Assembly (NCBI RefSeq): GCF_004793545.1
Contig: NZ_SRYA01000042.1
Location: 1 to 41,916 of the forward strand
Direction of reading: 5' to 3'
DNA length: 41,916 bases
From: Petralouisia muris
GTDB lineage: Bacteria; Bacillota; Clostridia; Lachnospirales; Lachnospiraceae
Shown here in pieces: positions 15,586-23,675 of the stretch (positions within the stretch are counted from its first letter, which is position 1; every line of letters begins with the position of its first letter). Under the pieces are notes generated by a model. The model was given only the letters and a program-made list of their open reading frames with translations, had not been told where the DNA came from and searched no databases. Both the position numbers and the translations under genes were made by a program.

Positions 15586-17379
15586 TTATAAATTGAATAT
15601 TTCTTCCAAGTCCTCATCGGACAGAAGTTCGTAGGATGTGCTGACCGTTTCCATGCTCTCTGCATCCATCAGCAAAGCATCGTCAAACACAAGGGTTGCG
15701 ACCGCCTGCGTCGGCTCTCCGTGGAGATACGGCGGCTTCCCCCCGTCGGCGGTCAGTTTCACGTTCGGGTGTTTCAAAATGTCGTACTTCAAATCCATAA
15801 CGGGGCGTTCCCCACGCACAAAAAGAAGTGCGTAGCGGTTGTCAAGCATACGCACCTCATCTGGGGTTAAAAGCTCACGCCCCGAAATCTGGTAGTTGGT
15901 GGAATAGTTGCCGCTCCGCCCAGAGCTTTTCCCGTAGGTGTTCGTGTCTATCGTGGCTTTTCCAAGAAGCTCACTTACAAACTTATGGGTACTCTGCTCG
16001 TTGCCGCCGAGATAGAGGAACTCATCGGCATTGCCAACGATGCTTTCCCACTGTTTCTCAAACAGGGCTTTGAGCTGTGCCAGATTTTGCAGGATAATCG
16101 AAACGGACACGCCCCTTGACCGCATGACGCTCAAAATCTTGTCAAAGTCATCGGGCAGCGAAACATTGGCAAATTCATCCATAATGAACTGGCAGTGGAC
16201 GGGCAGGCTCCCGCCGTACTTGTGGTCGGCGAGGTAGAATAACTGTTGGAATAGCTGCGTGTATAACAGCGACACAAGGAAATTGAAACTGGTGTCGTTG
16301 TCTGGTATTAGTGCGAACAGTGCGACTTTCTTCTCGCCCAAAGACGGCAAATCCAATTCGTCCGTGGCGGTCAATCCCGCAAGGCTTTCCAGATTGAACT
16401 TCTCAAGCCTTGCGGCAAGGGTTATCTGGATGCTCTTTAGCGTCTTGGCACTCCCGCTGTGGTAATCACGGTAGTATTTCAAAGCGATATGCTCTGGGTT
16501 TACCATCTCAAGACGGTCAAACAGTTCGTCAAGCGGGCTTACATAGCCGTCGTCGTCCTCCCTTACCTCGCCCGCCCGCAATAGCTCCATCACCATCGGG
16601 AAATTCTGTTCCTCTGGCGGGGCTTCGTATTTCAGATAGAACACGAGGGACAGAAGCAGCATACTCGCCGCCGTGTCCCAGAACGGGTCTTGTGACTGGC
16701 TTCCTTTCGGCGTGGTCGCCTTAAATAAATTTGTTACCAGCCGCTGCACGTCGTTGTCGTTCCTTAAATATACAAACGGGTTGTAGCAGTGGCTCTTGTG
16801 CATATTGATTAAATCAAGCACACGCACCTCATAGCCTTTCTTTTCCAGAAGCCCGCCCGTGTCACGGACAATCTCGCCTTTCGGGTCTAAAATTACCATT
16901 GACGTGTTACATTGCATGACATTGGGCTTACAAAAAAATCTGGTCTTTCCTGCGCCAGAGCCGCCCACCACAAGGATATTCAGATTCCTCCTGTGCTTCT
17001 TCCCGTCAAGCCCGATGCAGACGCTCTGGGTCAGCAGCTTGTTTTCCGATGCGTCCTTATCTCGGTATTTCTTATTGAGAGTGCCTGCGTTGCCCCATTT
17101 TGCAGAGCCGTGTTCCTCCCCCTTGCGGTAGTTCCTGCGTGTGGAGAAATAAACGCCGATTCCCATGCCGTAGGCAAGCAGAAAAATAAGGACAGTCCTT
17201 ACGCTGTCCCCACATACCGTTATGGAAAATGGGTTCTCCATTGCCACGGACAGGTTGCCGATTATCTCCACGATGCCGCCGCTGACATAAGGGGCAGTCA
17301 GCAGGGCAAGCCATACGACAGGGATAATGCCAAACAGAGAAAGGATTAGGCTCACTTTATAATCGTCACCGTTCTTCAT
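15586..17379 (-). CDS. virD4: VirD4/PcfC-type coupling protein
   Basis: The coupling protein carries the relaxase-DNA complex to the channel. The 597 residues include two N-terminal membrane helices (about 8-30 and 60-80), Walker A GGSGAGKT (139-146) and Walker B FIMDEFANV (about 395-403). The C-terminal part carries the usual ILQNLAQLKALF segment. The start overlaps the previous gene's stop by 14 bases and there is no strong ribosome site directly upstream, so translation is probably coupled. Its acidic C-terminus (SDEDLEEIFNL) could bind the relaxosome. It pairs with the PcfB-like protein upstream. Confidence 0.96.
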   Translation of the reverse strand: MKNGDDYKVSLILSLFGIIPVVWLALLTAPYVSGGIVEIIGNLSVAMENPFSITVCGDSVRTVLIFLLAYGMGIGVYFSTRRNYRKGEEHGSAKWGNAGTLNKKYRDKDASENKLLTQSVCIGLDGKKHRRNLNILVVGGSGAGKTRFFCKPNVMQCNTSMVILDPKGEIVRDTGGLLEKKGYEVRVLDLINMHKSHCYNPFVYLRNDNDVQRLVTNLFKATTPKGSQSQDPFWDTAASMLLLSLVFYLKYEAPPEEQNFPMVMELLRAGEVREDDDGYVSPLDELFDRLEMVNPEHIALKYYRDYHSGSAKTLKSIQITLAARLEKFNLESLAGLTATDELDLPSLGEKKVALFALIPDNDTSFNFLVSLLYTQLFQQLFYLADHKYGGSLPVHCQFIMDEFANVSLPDDFDKILSVMRSRGVSVSIILQNLAQLKALFEKQWESIVGNADEFLYLGGNEQSTHKFVSELLGKATIDTNTYGKSSGRSGNYSTNYQISGRELLTPDEVRMLDNRYALLFVRGERPVMDLKYDILKHPNVKLTADGGKPPYLHGEPTQAVATLVFDDALLMDAESMETVSTSYELLSDEDLEEIFNL

Positions 17380-17563
17380 GGCACTTGCACGGGGCGACCT
17401 TTACTTTCTTGGTCGGGGCGTATGCCACCCTGCTTATCAGCTCGTCAACAGGCTCAGTGGGGCGTTCCTCCTGTATCTGCTGCGTCCGCAGGGTGTTGAG
17501 GGCGTTAAGGACGATATTCTTATCATATTTATCCAACGCCAAGTGATAGCGTTCTTCTTTCAT
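17366..17563 (-). CDS. Small conserved protein before VirD4
   Basis: The 65-aa protein (MKEERYHLALDKYDKN...) has a segment ALNTLRTQQIQEERPTEPVD and ends VAPCKCHEER. Similar small charged proteins commonly precede the coupling protein in this ICE family, but I know no function. ATG at 17563 has GGAGG 8 bases upstream; the GTG at 17572 overlaps that ribosome site. Its end overlaps the virD4 start by 14 bases. Confidence 0.75.
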   Translation of the reverse strand: MKEERYHLALDKYDKNIVLNALNTLRTQQIQEERPTEPVDELISRVAYAPTKKVKVAPCKCHEER

Positions 17564-17578
17564 AGTCTGCACCTCCGA

Positions 17579-18442
17579 TTAGCGTTCCTGCCCTTTGGAT
17601 TTGGGCGGCTTGTTCTTTTCAAGGCTCTTATACATATCCGACTGGATTTCGCCGAGTACGTCACGCATCGAGCCGAGCTGCCCTTTAAATTCCTGCGTTT
17701 CCATGCCCTCAAATTCTTTCGGGAGTTTATCAAAATTAAAGCCCTTTGTGTCCACGCCGTAGCGGGAGCTTACCATATAGGCGACGCAGAACGACTTGAA
17801 CTCTGAAGCGTCACGGCTCTCCTTATGCTTGAAGTCAAAGACCGCCGCCGACACTTCCTTTGCCATGCTGACAAAGAGCTGTTCCTCATTCAATCCCGTC
17901 TTGATGAAGATGGTCTGCTGTGCGCTGTCGTAAAACGCAGGCAGCTCAAGGTCATCGACAGGCACAAAGGAAACGGGGCTTGCGTCAATCATCGCCGACA
18001 CAAGCTCCCGCATGGTTTTGGCTTCCTGCGGCTGCTGCCTGTCTTTTGCCGAGGTCTGGGAAATGTCGTAGACCACTTTTGCGTTGTAGCCGACCGCCTT
18101 TGAGCCGTCCTCCCGCTCGTACTCTTTCCCCGGCTCAAGGATGGTAATTTTCTGTGCGTCCTTGTCCACATAGGCACGGCTCTGTTTCCAACTGCCGTAA
18201 TCTTTAAGCTGCGTCGCTTCGGGCATCTGTGCCGACACCAAGATGGCGTTGTTGACGGAGTAGCGGTCAAAATGCCCCTGCACGTCAAGGTACTGCTGAA
18301 ACGCCACGCCGTCCGCCATCATTTTCTCGCAGGTCGTGTCTATCAGCTCATAGGCTGCTTTCCGCTGTTCCTGCTTTGCGGCAGCCCATTCCTCTTTGTT
18401 AAAAGGTCTGCCGCCGCCGCTGAATACGTCATAAATACTCAT
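17579..18442 (-). CDS. ArdC-like (LtrC-type) protein with degenerate zincin part
   Basis: Residues about 30-120 match the ArdC N-terminal ssDNA-binding domain, with DRYSVNNAILVSAQMPEA and a WKQSRAYVDKDAQKI block. The same fold starts the giant protein at 24083-32542 (HNYKCRFDEQLLIYAQRPDA). In active ArdC-type proteins a zincin-like HExxH follows; here the matching helix reads SMAKEVSAAVFD, with no HExxH, so protease activity is unlikely. It probably protects single-stranded DNA or acts against restriction during transfer. It lies 3 bases after the PcfB-like gene's stop and ahead of VirD4. Confidence 0.75.
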   Translation of the reverse strand: MSIYDVFSGGGRPFNKEEWAAAKQEQRKAAYELIDTTCEKMMADGVAFQQYLDVQGHFDRYSVNNAILVSAQMPEATQLKDYGSWKQSRAYVDKDAQKITILEPGKEYEREDGSKAVGYNAKVVYDISQTSAKDRQQPQEAKTMRELVSAMIDASPVSFVPVDDLELPAFYDSAQQTIFIKTGLNEEQLFVSMAKEVSAAVFDFKHKESRDASEFKSFCVAYMVSSRYGVDTKGFNFDKLPKEFEGMETQEFKGQLGSMRDVLGEIQSDMYKSLEKNKPPKSKGQER

Positions 18443-18444
18443 GC

Positions 18445-19332
18445 TTATCTTGCTCCTTTCGATTTTGGTTTCCGTTTCCGCTTCTGGGGCTGCTTATGCT
18501 CCGTCTTTCCAGCGGGCGGCTTTTTTGCCCTGTCGGGGGATTTCTCTTTGTCAAGATTCGGGGAAGCGTCCGCTTCCTGCCCCTTGCGGCTCTCCTTGAT
18601 TTTCCGCAGTTCCTCCCTGACTGACGGCTTCTCCGTCTTAGCCATAGTAGCCCCCTCTGCGGGCTTCCTTTGCTGCTTTAAGGTAGGCTCGGACAGAGGG
18701 GATTTTTCTGTCTTTGCCACCGAGGGGTTTGGGGCGTTTTCCTCCTTCTGCACGGGCTTTCCCATAAGGGCGTCCATGAGTTTGTCTTTCTCCGCCTTTT
18801 CCTCCACGCCGACGTCTGGCTCTGGCTGACCGTCCTCTGCCCCTGCGTCTTTCACATCTGCGGTCTTGGCATCTTTCAGCTTATTCTTTTCTTCTTTCGT
18901 TTTGCCCTTTGCCCCTTTCGATTTCTCCGCTTCGGTCACGATAGAAGCGGTATCTACGGAAGCAAGGCTGAACCGCTCCACGATGCGGCTGATTTTCGAT
19001 GCGTCCTCGGCTCTCGCAATCACGTCCACCTCCGCATTGGGGTCTTTGTTCTTACGGTCTGCAAGGACGCAGTAGAGTACACCATATTTCTTCGCTTCCT
19101 GCGTGAATTTTTTCAAATCGCCGCTCTTTACGGTAAAGACTTTTAATTCTTTCCCAGAGCGGAGCATATTTGTGAGCCTTGCCTTTCCTTTGGTTTTCTG
19201 TTCCTCTTTTAAAATGGAGTAGAGCAGGATGGCGATGTTTTTCGCACCCGCCCCCGTGATTCTGGCTGCGACCTCAAATCCCTCCAAGCTCATCCTTACG
19301 ATTTGCTCCGCCGCTTCGCCGCCTGTGTTCAT
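18445..19332 (-). CDS. pcfB: PcfB family protein (DUF3801)
   Basis: The N-terminal half of this 295-aa protein (about 1-130: GGEAAEQIVRMSLEG..., KNIAILLYSILKEE, LRSGKELKVFTV) is the PcfB domain, a relaxosome accessory factor that helps link relaxase and coupling protein in pCF10-type systems. The C-terminal half is Lys/Glu/Pro-rich and probably disordered. AAAGGAG lies before the ATG. The start overlaps the relaxase end by 59 bases in another frame, so the genes are tightly packed. Confidence 0.87.
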   Translation of the reverse strand: MNTGGEAAEQIVRMSLEGFEVAARITGAGAKNIAILLYSILKEEQKTKGKARLTNMLRSGKELKVFTVKSGDLKKFTQEAKKYGVLYCVLADRKNKDPNAEVDVIARAEDASKISRIVERFSLASVDTASIVTEAEKSKGAKGKTKEEKNKLKDAKTADVKDAGAEDGQPEPDVGVEEKAEKDKLMDALMGKPVQKEENAPNPSVAKTEKSPLSEPTLKQQRKPAEGATMAKTEKPSVREELRKIKESRKGQEADASPNLDKEKSPDRAKKPPAGKTEHKQPQKRKRKPKSKGAR

Positions 19333-20686
19333 GCTTCATCAGCTCCTTTCCTTTTTCTTTGTTCTCGTCTGCCCGTATGACAGTTAATTTTTCCTTGAGG
19401 GTGTCGCTGCGGGCTTCGATTCCCTCGCATAATCTGACCTCCTTACGCAGTGTTTTCATGCGCCCCGTGATTTCCGACAGCCGAGCCTTGACCGCTTCTT
19501 TATCTTTGCCGCTTGCTTTGCGGCTCTGGGAGTAAAGCCCCTTTCGCTGTTCGGTCAGCTCACTTATCTCGGATTCCAGAGAGCCTTTATAAGACAAAAG
19601 CTGCTCTGCCGTGTCGATATGGTTGCGGCAGAGCAGCCTTGTTTCGTTTGTGATGGCTTCCATCTTCATCAAGTCGTCCTTTAGGAGATAGTGAAGCCGT
19701 GCATAGTTCTGTTGCTTCTTCTTCGGCAGGATGCCGAGCTTGTAGCAGTAGTGGAGATACAGCCCACGCAAGCCGCCGATTTTCTTTGCACTTTTTAATG
19801 TGCCTTTTACCTTTAGCACTCTGACCTGCGGCTGTTCTTTGGAAAAGTTCTGGAATTTGACCGCATAGGAATTTTCCCTTATGCGTTCCGTTATCCGCTC
19901 ATTGGTGTAGTCGTCGCCGAGCTTATGGAGCCGCTTTGGTCTTTGCCACCCTTTGCCGATAATCGTCCAGTATTTTCGGTTGGGGTCAAAATTGATGCGG
20001 TATCCCATTTCCGACAACTGGCGGTCAAAGTCTTTCAGCGTAAATGATTTTGAGATGGCTTCGTCCACCGCCTGCCGTGCCACGCTGTCCCTTGTAGGCA
20101 AGCCGTTCTTCTCGGCTTGGCAGAGGACATAGGGCTTCTTCCTGCCGCTTGGGTGTTCGATGACCGATAAGGAATACTCACGGCACAATTCATCCGAACG
20201 CTGGCGGAGCAGACGCAGGTTCTTTTTGTTGTCGTGGTAATGCTTTCCGTCAATATAAGAAACGGAGTTGACGACAAAGTGGTTGTGCAGGCAGTCCGTA
20301 TTCAGATGCGTCGCCACAATCACTTGAAACCTTCCGCCCCACATTTTCTCCGCCAGCTTCACGCCGACCTCATGTGCCTGCTCTGGCGTGACCTCGCCGT
20401 GCTTGAAGCTCTGAAAGCCGTGATAGCAGACAATCTCGCTCTGGTCGTTCCATTGGGCTTTCGCCATCATCATCTCATCCCTTGCGGTGGCAGGGTCGCA
20501 GTTTACGCCCGTGACGAAAAACTGACGCTCGGTCTTATCACCGTTGATGGCGTACTTCATCACGTCGCCCATCGCCTGCAAGTCCGCATCCGTGTATTTT
20601 GGGTTGGCGGTCTTTTCTGGGTTCTCGGCGTAGTCGATGGGATGGTCGAGCCTGCCCTTTACGTCCCATATCTCGCAGACCGCCAT
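19274..20686 (-). CDS. Relaxase of the ICE (MobL/MobP type)
   Basis: This 470-aa relaxase nicks oriT and pilots the strand to the recipient. The metal-binding motif HLNTDCLHNH spans residues 127-136. A relaxase core covers about 1-200 and a long helical, charged tail the rest (about 330-450). It resembles the left-end relaxase, with matching SVSYIDG and LCREYSLSVIE segments. ATG at 20686 overlaps the mobC stop as TGATG, so the two are translationally coupled; an extension upstream to 20749 lies in mobC and is rejected. Two relaxases in one window point to two different mobile elements. Confidence 0.94.
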   Translation of the reverse strand: MAVCEIWDVKGRLDHPIDYAENPEKTANPKYTDADLQAMGDVMKYAINGDKTERQFFVTGVNCDPATARDEMMMAKAQWNDQSEIVCYHGFQSFKHGEVTPEQAHEVGVKLAEKMWGGRFQVIVATHLNTDCLHNHFVVNSVSYIDGKHYHDNKKNLRLLRQRSDELCREYSLSVIEHPSGRKKPYVLCQAEKNGLPTRDSVARQAVDEAISKSFTLKDFDRQLSEMGYRINFDPNRKYWTIIGKGWQRPKRLHKLGDDYTNERITERIRENSYAVKFQNFSKEQPQVRVLKVKGTLKSAKKIGGLRGLYLHYCYKLGILPKKKQQNYARLHYLLKDDLMKMEAITNETRLLCRNHIDTAEQLLSYKGSLESEISELTEQRKGLYSQSRKASGKDKEAVKARLSEITGRMKTLRKEVRLCEGIEARSDTLKEKLTVIRADENKEKGKELMKHEHRRRSGGANRKDELGGI

Positions 20687-21018
20687 CAGCCAGACGTCTT
20701 CCTCGGAACAAGGTAGCACCTGCCCACGTCCAGACGGAAGTCCCGCCACCGCTTGGCTTCGTCGTAGAGCATCGGCGTATCCACAAAGTTCAAGGCGTTC
20801 GCCTTTGCCGCAAGCTGGTTGATGCGGTTGCCGATGGCTGACAGCTCCCGCATGATTTTATAGAACTCTGGGTCTGGCTTCTCGCACAGGCGGTAGCCCA
20901 TGACCATCGACTGGAGCAGGGCTTGTCTGGAGTGTCCCGACCGCTCCGCAAGGGAGCAGAGGTATTCAGCTTCTTCCTCGGTCAGTCGGAACAGTATCTG
21001 CACGTTTCGTTTCCGCAT
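20686..21018 (-). CDS. mobC: MobC relaxosome accessory protein
   Basis: The 110-aa protein starts MRKRNVQILFRLTEEEAEYL, a ribbon-helix-helix-like segment, and has the MobC core (IMRELSAIGNRINQLAAKAN, about 58-77). MobC binds next to oriT and helps the relaxase melt the nick site. It overlaps the relaxase start by one base, and a candidate oriT lies at 21187-21222. Confidence 0.9.
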   Translation of the reverse strand: MRKRNVQILFRLTEEEAEYLCSLAERSGHSRQALLQSMVMGYRLCEKPDPEFYKIMRELSAIGNRINQLAAKANALNFVDTPMLYDEAKRWRDFRLDVGRCYLVPRKTSG

Positions 21019-21130
21019 CCAAATCCCCCTTTCCCTCGGAGAGCCTGTTAATCTGCAGCACGCACATACACGCCACGCCGCACATCCCTCCGAGCGTTGT
21101 GCCGAGGGCGAAGAACAATAAATCTCTCAT
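20966..21130 (-). CDS. Small membrane protein, DUF3789-like (54 aa)
   Basis: The translation begins MRDLLFFALGTTLGGM and has one membrane helix (residues 3-25), then a polar tail ending DTVPTDRGRS. AAAGGAG lies 10 bases before the ATG at 21130. Short single-helix proteins of this kind (DUF3789) often precede MobC in Clostridia ICEs. The last 53 bases overlap the mobC start in another frame, which lowers confidence slightly. Confidence 0.6.
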   Translation of the reverse strand: MRDLLFFALGTTLGGMCGVACMCVLQINRLSEGKGDLDAETKRADTVPTDRGRS

Positions 21131-21186
21131 CCTTAAAAACTCCTTTCTTCCTGCCGCACTCTGGCGGCGGTCTTTTCCACGGGGTA

Positions 21187-21222
21187 TTAGGGGAGCTTTC
21201 CCCTAACAAGCGAATTTTGTTT
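21187..21222. other. Candidate origin of transfer (oriT) hairpin
   Basis: TTAGGGGA (21187-21194) and TCCCCTAA (21199-21206) are perfect 8-bp arms around GCTT, followed by CAAGCGAATTTTG. The site lies in the intergenic stretch immediately upstream of the DUF3789-like, mobC and relaxase genes, the usual place for oriT in this group. A second small palindrome (CCATC...GATGG, near 21223-21236) is next to it. The nick position is not known. Confidence 0.4.
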
Positions 21223-21269
21223 CCATCGGCAGATGGATAACCAAATTCAGTGCTTGGTAAGACGTGTCT

Positions 21270-21560
21270 TTAATCCCCGCCCCCGTGACAGCATCCTTTA
21301 CATACCGTTCTGAAGCACGGACAGCCCGAACAGCAGCCGTCCTCAAAATCCTCTCCCTCGGATTCGTTTTCTTCCCCTGCGTCCTCTAAGGGAGCGTTAA
21401 TCTCGGCTTCGCCGCAGACGAAATCCCCATCGGAAAACCTCACAAGGTCGGTGTCAAACAGGATAATTTTTAACTTCTCCGCCGCCTGTTCGGGGCTGTC
21501 GGCATGGATGGAAACGGTCTTTGCATAGTGGGCGACAAGGGTCACTTCATAATTTTTCAA
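21270..21560 (-). CDS. Small protein with cysteine-rich tail, DpnD/PcfM-like N-terminus
   Basis: The 96-aa protein begins MKNYEVTLVAHYAKTVSIHA, with the pattern of a small beta/alpha domain seen in DpnD/PcfM-like proteins, followed by an acidic stretch. The C-terminus (residues about 76-96) contains CCSGCPC...CKGCC, seven cysteines that could bind zinc or another metal. It lies between the candidate oriT and the primase-like gene. The function is unknown and the family assignment is tentative. Confidence 0.78.
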   Translation of the reverse strand: MKNYEVTLVAHYAKTVSIHADSPEQAAEKLKIILFDTDLVRFSDGDFVCGEAEINAPLEDAGEENESEGEDFEDGCCSGCPCFRTVCKGCCHGGGD

Positions 21561-21633
21561 TCGTTCTTTCCTCCCTTTCGGTCTGAAATTTTGTTGTGGT
21601 TACGGTCATTTCTTACAGAAAATCGTTATTCAG

Positions 21634-22623
21634 TCAGCGGGCATCCCTCCTTTCACGGCTCGGTTTCTGCCTTGCAATCCCCAGATAGGACATTAAAAAA
21701 TCGTTGAAGTCCTTGCCGGCTGGCGGCGGTTCATCAACGATTCGGTAGTCTTTCTGCAACAATTCTTTTAATGCGGCGGTACATAGCCGACCTGCTTTGT
21801 CCTTATCCAGATGCAGAAATATGGTCTTGATTTGCGGGTTTGCTTTCAAAAAAGTCGTGAGGGCAACGGGGATTTTGCTTTCTTTCAGCTCTTTCTTCGG
21901 CTGATATACGCCCGACAGGGAGAGAAGATTTTCCGTTTTATAATCCCTGCCCTCACATTTTAAATAAGTGGCATAGGAGAGTAAGTCAATGGCAGCTTCG
22001 AATAAATGTACCGAAGCACATGGCTCTTTTGCCAGAAGTCGAAACGAATACCGCTTGTCACTGCCCGATGCGTCCCGCTTGAAGCTCCCCATCGTGCCAC
22101 GGCAGGCGGCGTATTTTGGTGTTCCGCTTTCATCTTTCCCGATAAAAACGGCGTTGTGGTAGTCGGCACTCTCGAAAATAATCCCCTCGGCAATGCACTC
22201 TTGGATAATCTGGTAGTCAATGCCACGCCCGAAAAGATACTCTGTCACTCTGCCGCAGTCCTTATTCTTTGGCGGCAGGAGCAGCACCTTTGGCTCGTCT
22301 TTTTTCACGGCAGGGGGCGGCGGCTTCCAGTCCGCCATCGTCTGCCCCGTGAGGGTTTCCACGGCTTCCACAAAGCCGTATTCCTTGACTTTCATCAGAT
22401 AATCAAGGGCAGAATAGCCGCCAAAGCCCCTCGACCACCAGTACCATTTGCCGTTGGAAATCTTTAGGCTGTCATGCTCGGCGGTACAATAGACGTTCGT
22501 CGTGCCTTTGACTTTGACAAGGTTGCTCGGCTCGTAGACTCTAAGATAAGACAACAAATCTATCTGCCTTGCCTGCTCAAGCACGTCTGGGTCAATCTGC
22601 ACATAGGGTCTGTTACTTCTCAA
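21634..22623 (-). CDS. DUF3991/TOPRIM primase-like protein
   Basis: The 329-aa protein has a DUF3991 region (about 60-180, with the KWYWWSRGFGGYSALDYLM block) and a TOPRIM domain (about 195-300). The latter has the acidic motifs FEAAIDLLS and LHLDKDKAG. Such proteins resemble DnaG-like primases and probably prime the complementary strand after transfer. The N-terminal zinc-binding motif is reduced to YCTAEHDS, without the full CHC2 set. The start is TTG at 22623, with GGAGGTG 10 bases upstream. A terminator of the neighbouring cargo gene ends just before it. Confidence 0.88.
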   Translation of the reverse strand: MRSNRPYVQIDPDVLEQARQIDLLSYLRVYEPSNLVKVKGTTNVYCTAEHDSLKISNGKWYWWSRGFGGYSALDYLMKVKEYGFVEAVETLTGQTMADWKPPPPAVKKDEPKVLLLPPKNKDCGRVTEYLFGRGIDYQIIQECIAEGIIFESADYHNAVFIGKDESGTPKYAACRGTMGSFKRDASGSDKRYSFRLLAKEPCASVHLFEAAIDLLSYATYLKCEGRDYKTENLLSLSGVYQPKKELKESKIPVALTTFLKANPQIKTIFLHLDKDKAGRLCTAALKELLQKDYRIVDEPPPAGKDFNDFLMSYLGIARQKPSRERRDAR

Positions 22624-22653
22624 TAAATAAAATCACCTCCCGAAAATGAAATA

Positions 22654-22689
22654 AGCCGAGGGATTTTCGTAAATGAAAACCTCTCGGCT
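22654..22689 (-). terminator. Terminator after the low-GC cargo gene
   Basis: AGCCGAGGGATTTTC (22654-22668) pairs with GAAAACCTCTCGGCT (22675-22689) around a 6-base loop, with one mismatch. On the - strand the stem is followed by TTATTTCATTTT. It lies about 38 bases after the stop of the gene at 22727. Confidence 0.7.
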
Positions 22690-22726
22690 ATGTATAGATA
22701 TTCAATCTTCTCAAATATAAAAATAT

Positions 22727-23503
22727 CTATTCTGATTCATAATATTTAATGTCAGATGAAAATCTTACTGGAAGTCCCAATGTATCATCAAACTCTAAAT
22801 TCGACAACTCCACACCAATATTTTTTCCATAAGATAATGGTATTGTTGTAAATTTCAACTTCTGGTCATTATCCAGTTGTAATTCATAATGGTCTGGTTT
22901 ATCTGGACATATAATGGTAAATCGAACCTCTTTCTGTAATTCATAACCATCAGCCATTTTATGATAAACCGATTCAAAACTATCATTCATAGCTAAATGA
23001 AGATACTCCTTGTCCTGCAACTTTTCTTCTAAATCATAATGCACTTTTCCATAAGAATGTGCTAATCCTTTCTGTTTTGCTGCTTTTAAAAATTTGTTTA
23101 TAAATTCGGAAGTATTAATGATAACTATCATTTCCGTGCCATTACCCTGCCATAATGGTTCAATATAACTCCAAGGTATAGGATAAAAATACTTATTACT
23201 TTTGGCATTGTAATACTTAACGTCGTATTTTAATCCATACATACAATAAATATAAGCATTATTATTTTTGTGCATTAGCGTAATATCACCAAGTAATTTC
23301 CATGTTTTCTTTTCATCCGTTGAATATAATAATTTGCTTGGTATATTAGTTATAGCTCCCTCCATTATGTCTTTTTGACCTGCTGTCATATTATCCTTTT
23401 TAAATGCCATCTGCGGATTCATATATAATTTGTAGTCCTCATATAAAGTTTTATTGTAATCTGGCTTTGAAATTCTAATCAAAAGCAATAATTGTTCTCT
23501 CAT
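22727..23503 (-). CDS. Unknown low-GC cargo protein
   Basis: I do not recognise this 258-aa protein with confidence. It begins MREQLLLLIRISKPDYNKT and is rich in Lys, Asn, Tyr and Ile, matching the very AT-rich DNA; flanking genes are clearly GC-richer. Visible landmarks are NNAYIYCMYGL, SYGKVHYDL and KMADGYELQKEVRFTII. The order of these (aromatic strand, a YGKVHYD block, then a K..x..QKEVRF segment) loosely recalls DUF2971-like proteins, but this is weak. There is no membrane segment or signal peptide. ATG at 23503 is taken because AGGAG lies 4 bases upstream; the frame stays open further up (to 23644), into the leader. Terminators lie on both sides, so it is a stand-alone unit. Defence against phage or plasmids is one possibility, untested. 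Confidence 0.78.
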   Translation of the reverse strand: MREQLLLLIRISKPDYNKTLYEDYKLYMNPQMAFKKDNMTAGQKDIMEGAITNIPSKLLYSTDEKKTWKLLGDITLMHKNNNAYIYCMYGLKYDVKYYNAKSNKYFYPIPWSYIEPLWQGNGTEMIVIINTSEFINKFLKAAKQKGLAHSYGKVHYDLEEKLQDKEYLHLAMNDSFESVYHKMADGYELQKEVRFTIICPDKPDHYELQLDNDQKLKFTTIPLSYGKNIGVELSNLEFDDTLGLPVRFSSDIKYYESE

Positions 23504-23538
23504 AAATCTCCTCATACATATCTGCGTTTTTTCTTCTG

Positions 23539-23547
23539 ATTGTATCA
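23539..23547 (-). promoter_or_regulatory. Possible extended -10 of the cargo gene
   Basis: On the - strand TGATACAAT (plus-strand bases 23539-23547) is a good extended -10 about 36 bases before the cargo start at 23503. No clear -35 lies 17 bases upstream, so the call rests on this box and on the terminator that separates the cargo gene from its upstream neighbour. Confidence 0.35.
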
Positions 23548-23624
23548 TATCCTTGTTGCAAAATCTACCACATAGACATTTATGCAATCTCATATAATAA
23601 ACAAATTTATGACTGCATATGTAA

Positions 23625-23660
23625 AAGACGGCATCAGCACTCACGCCAACACCGCCTTTT
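23625..23660 (-). terminator. Terminator after the 109-aa gene
   Basis: GACGGCATCAGCAC (23627-23640) pairs with GCCAACACCGCC (23645-23656), using several G-U pairs. On the - strand it is followed by TTTT (23623-23626), and on the + strand by TTTTTT. It lies 16 bases after the stop of the 109-aa gene and isolates the cargo gene transcriptionally. Confidence 0.6.
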
Positions 23661-23675
23661 TTCTCGGTCAGTCCG

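Noticed and set aside
22623-22727. Possible promoter for the DUF3991 gene after the cargo terminator
   Set aside because: The short gap holds only the terminator and the ribosome site; no paired -35/-10 boxes were found.
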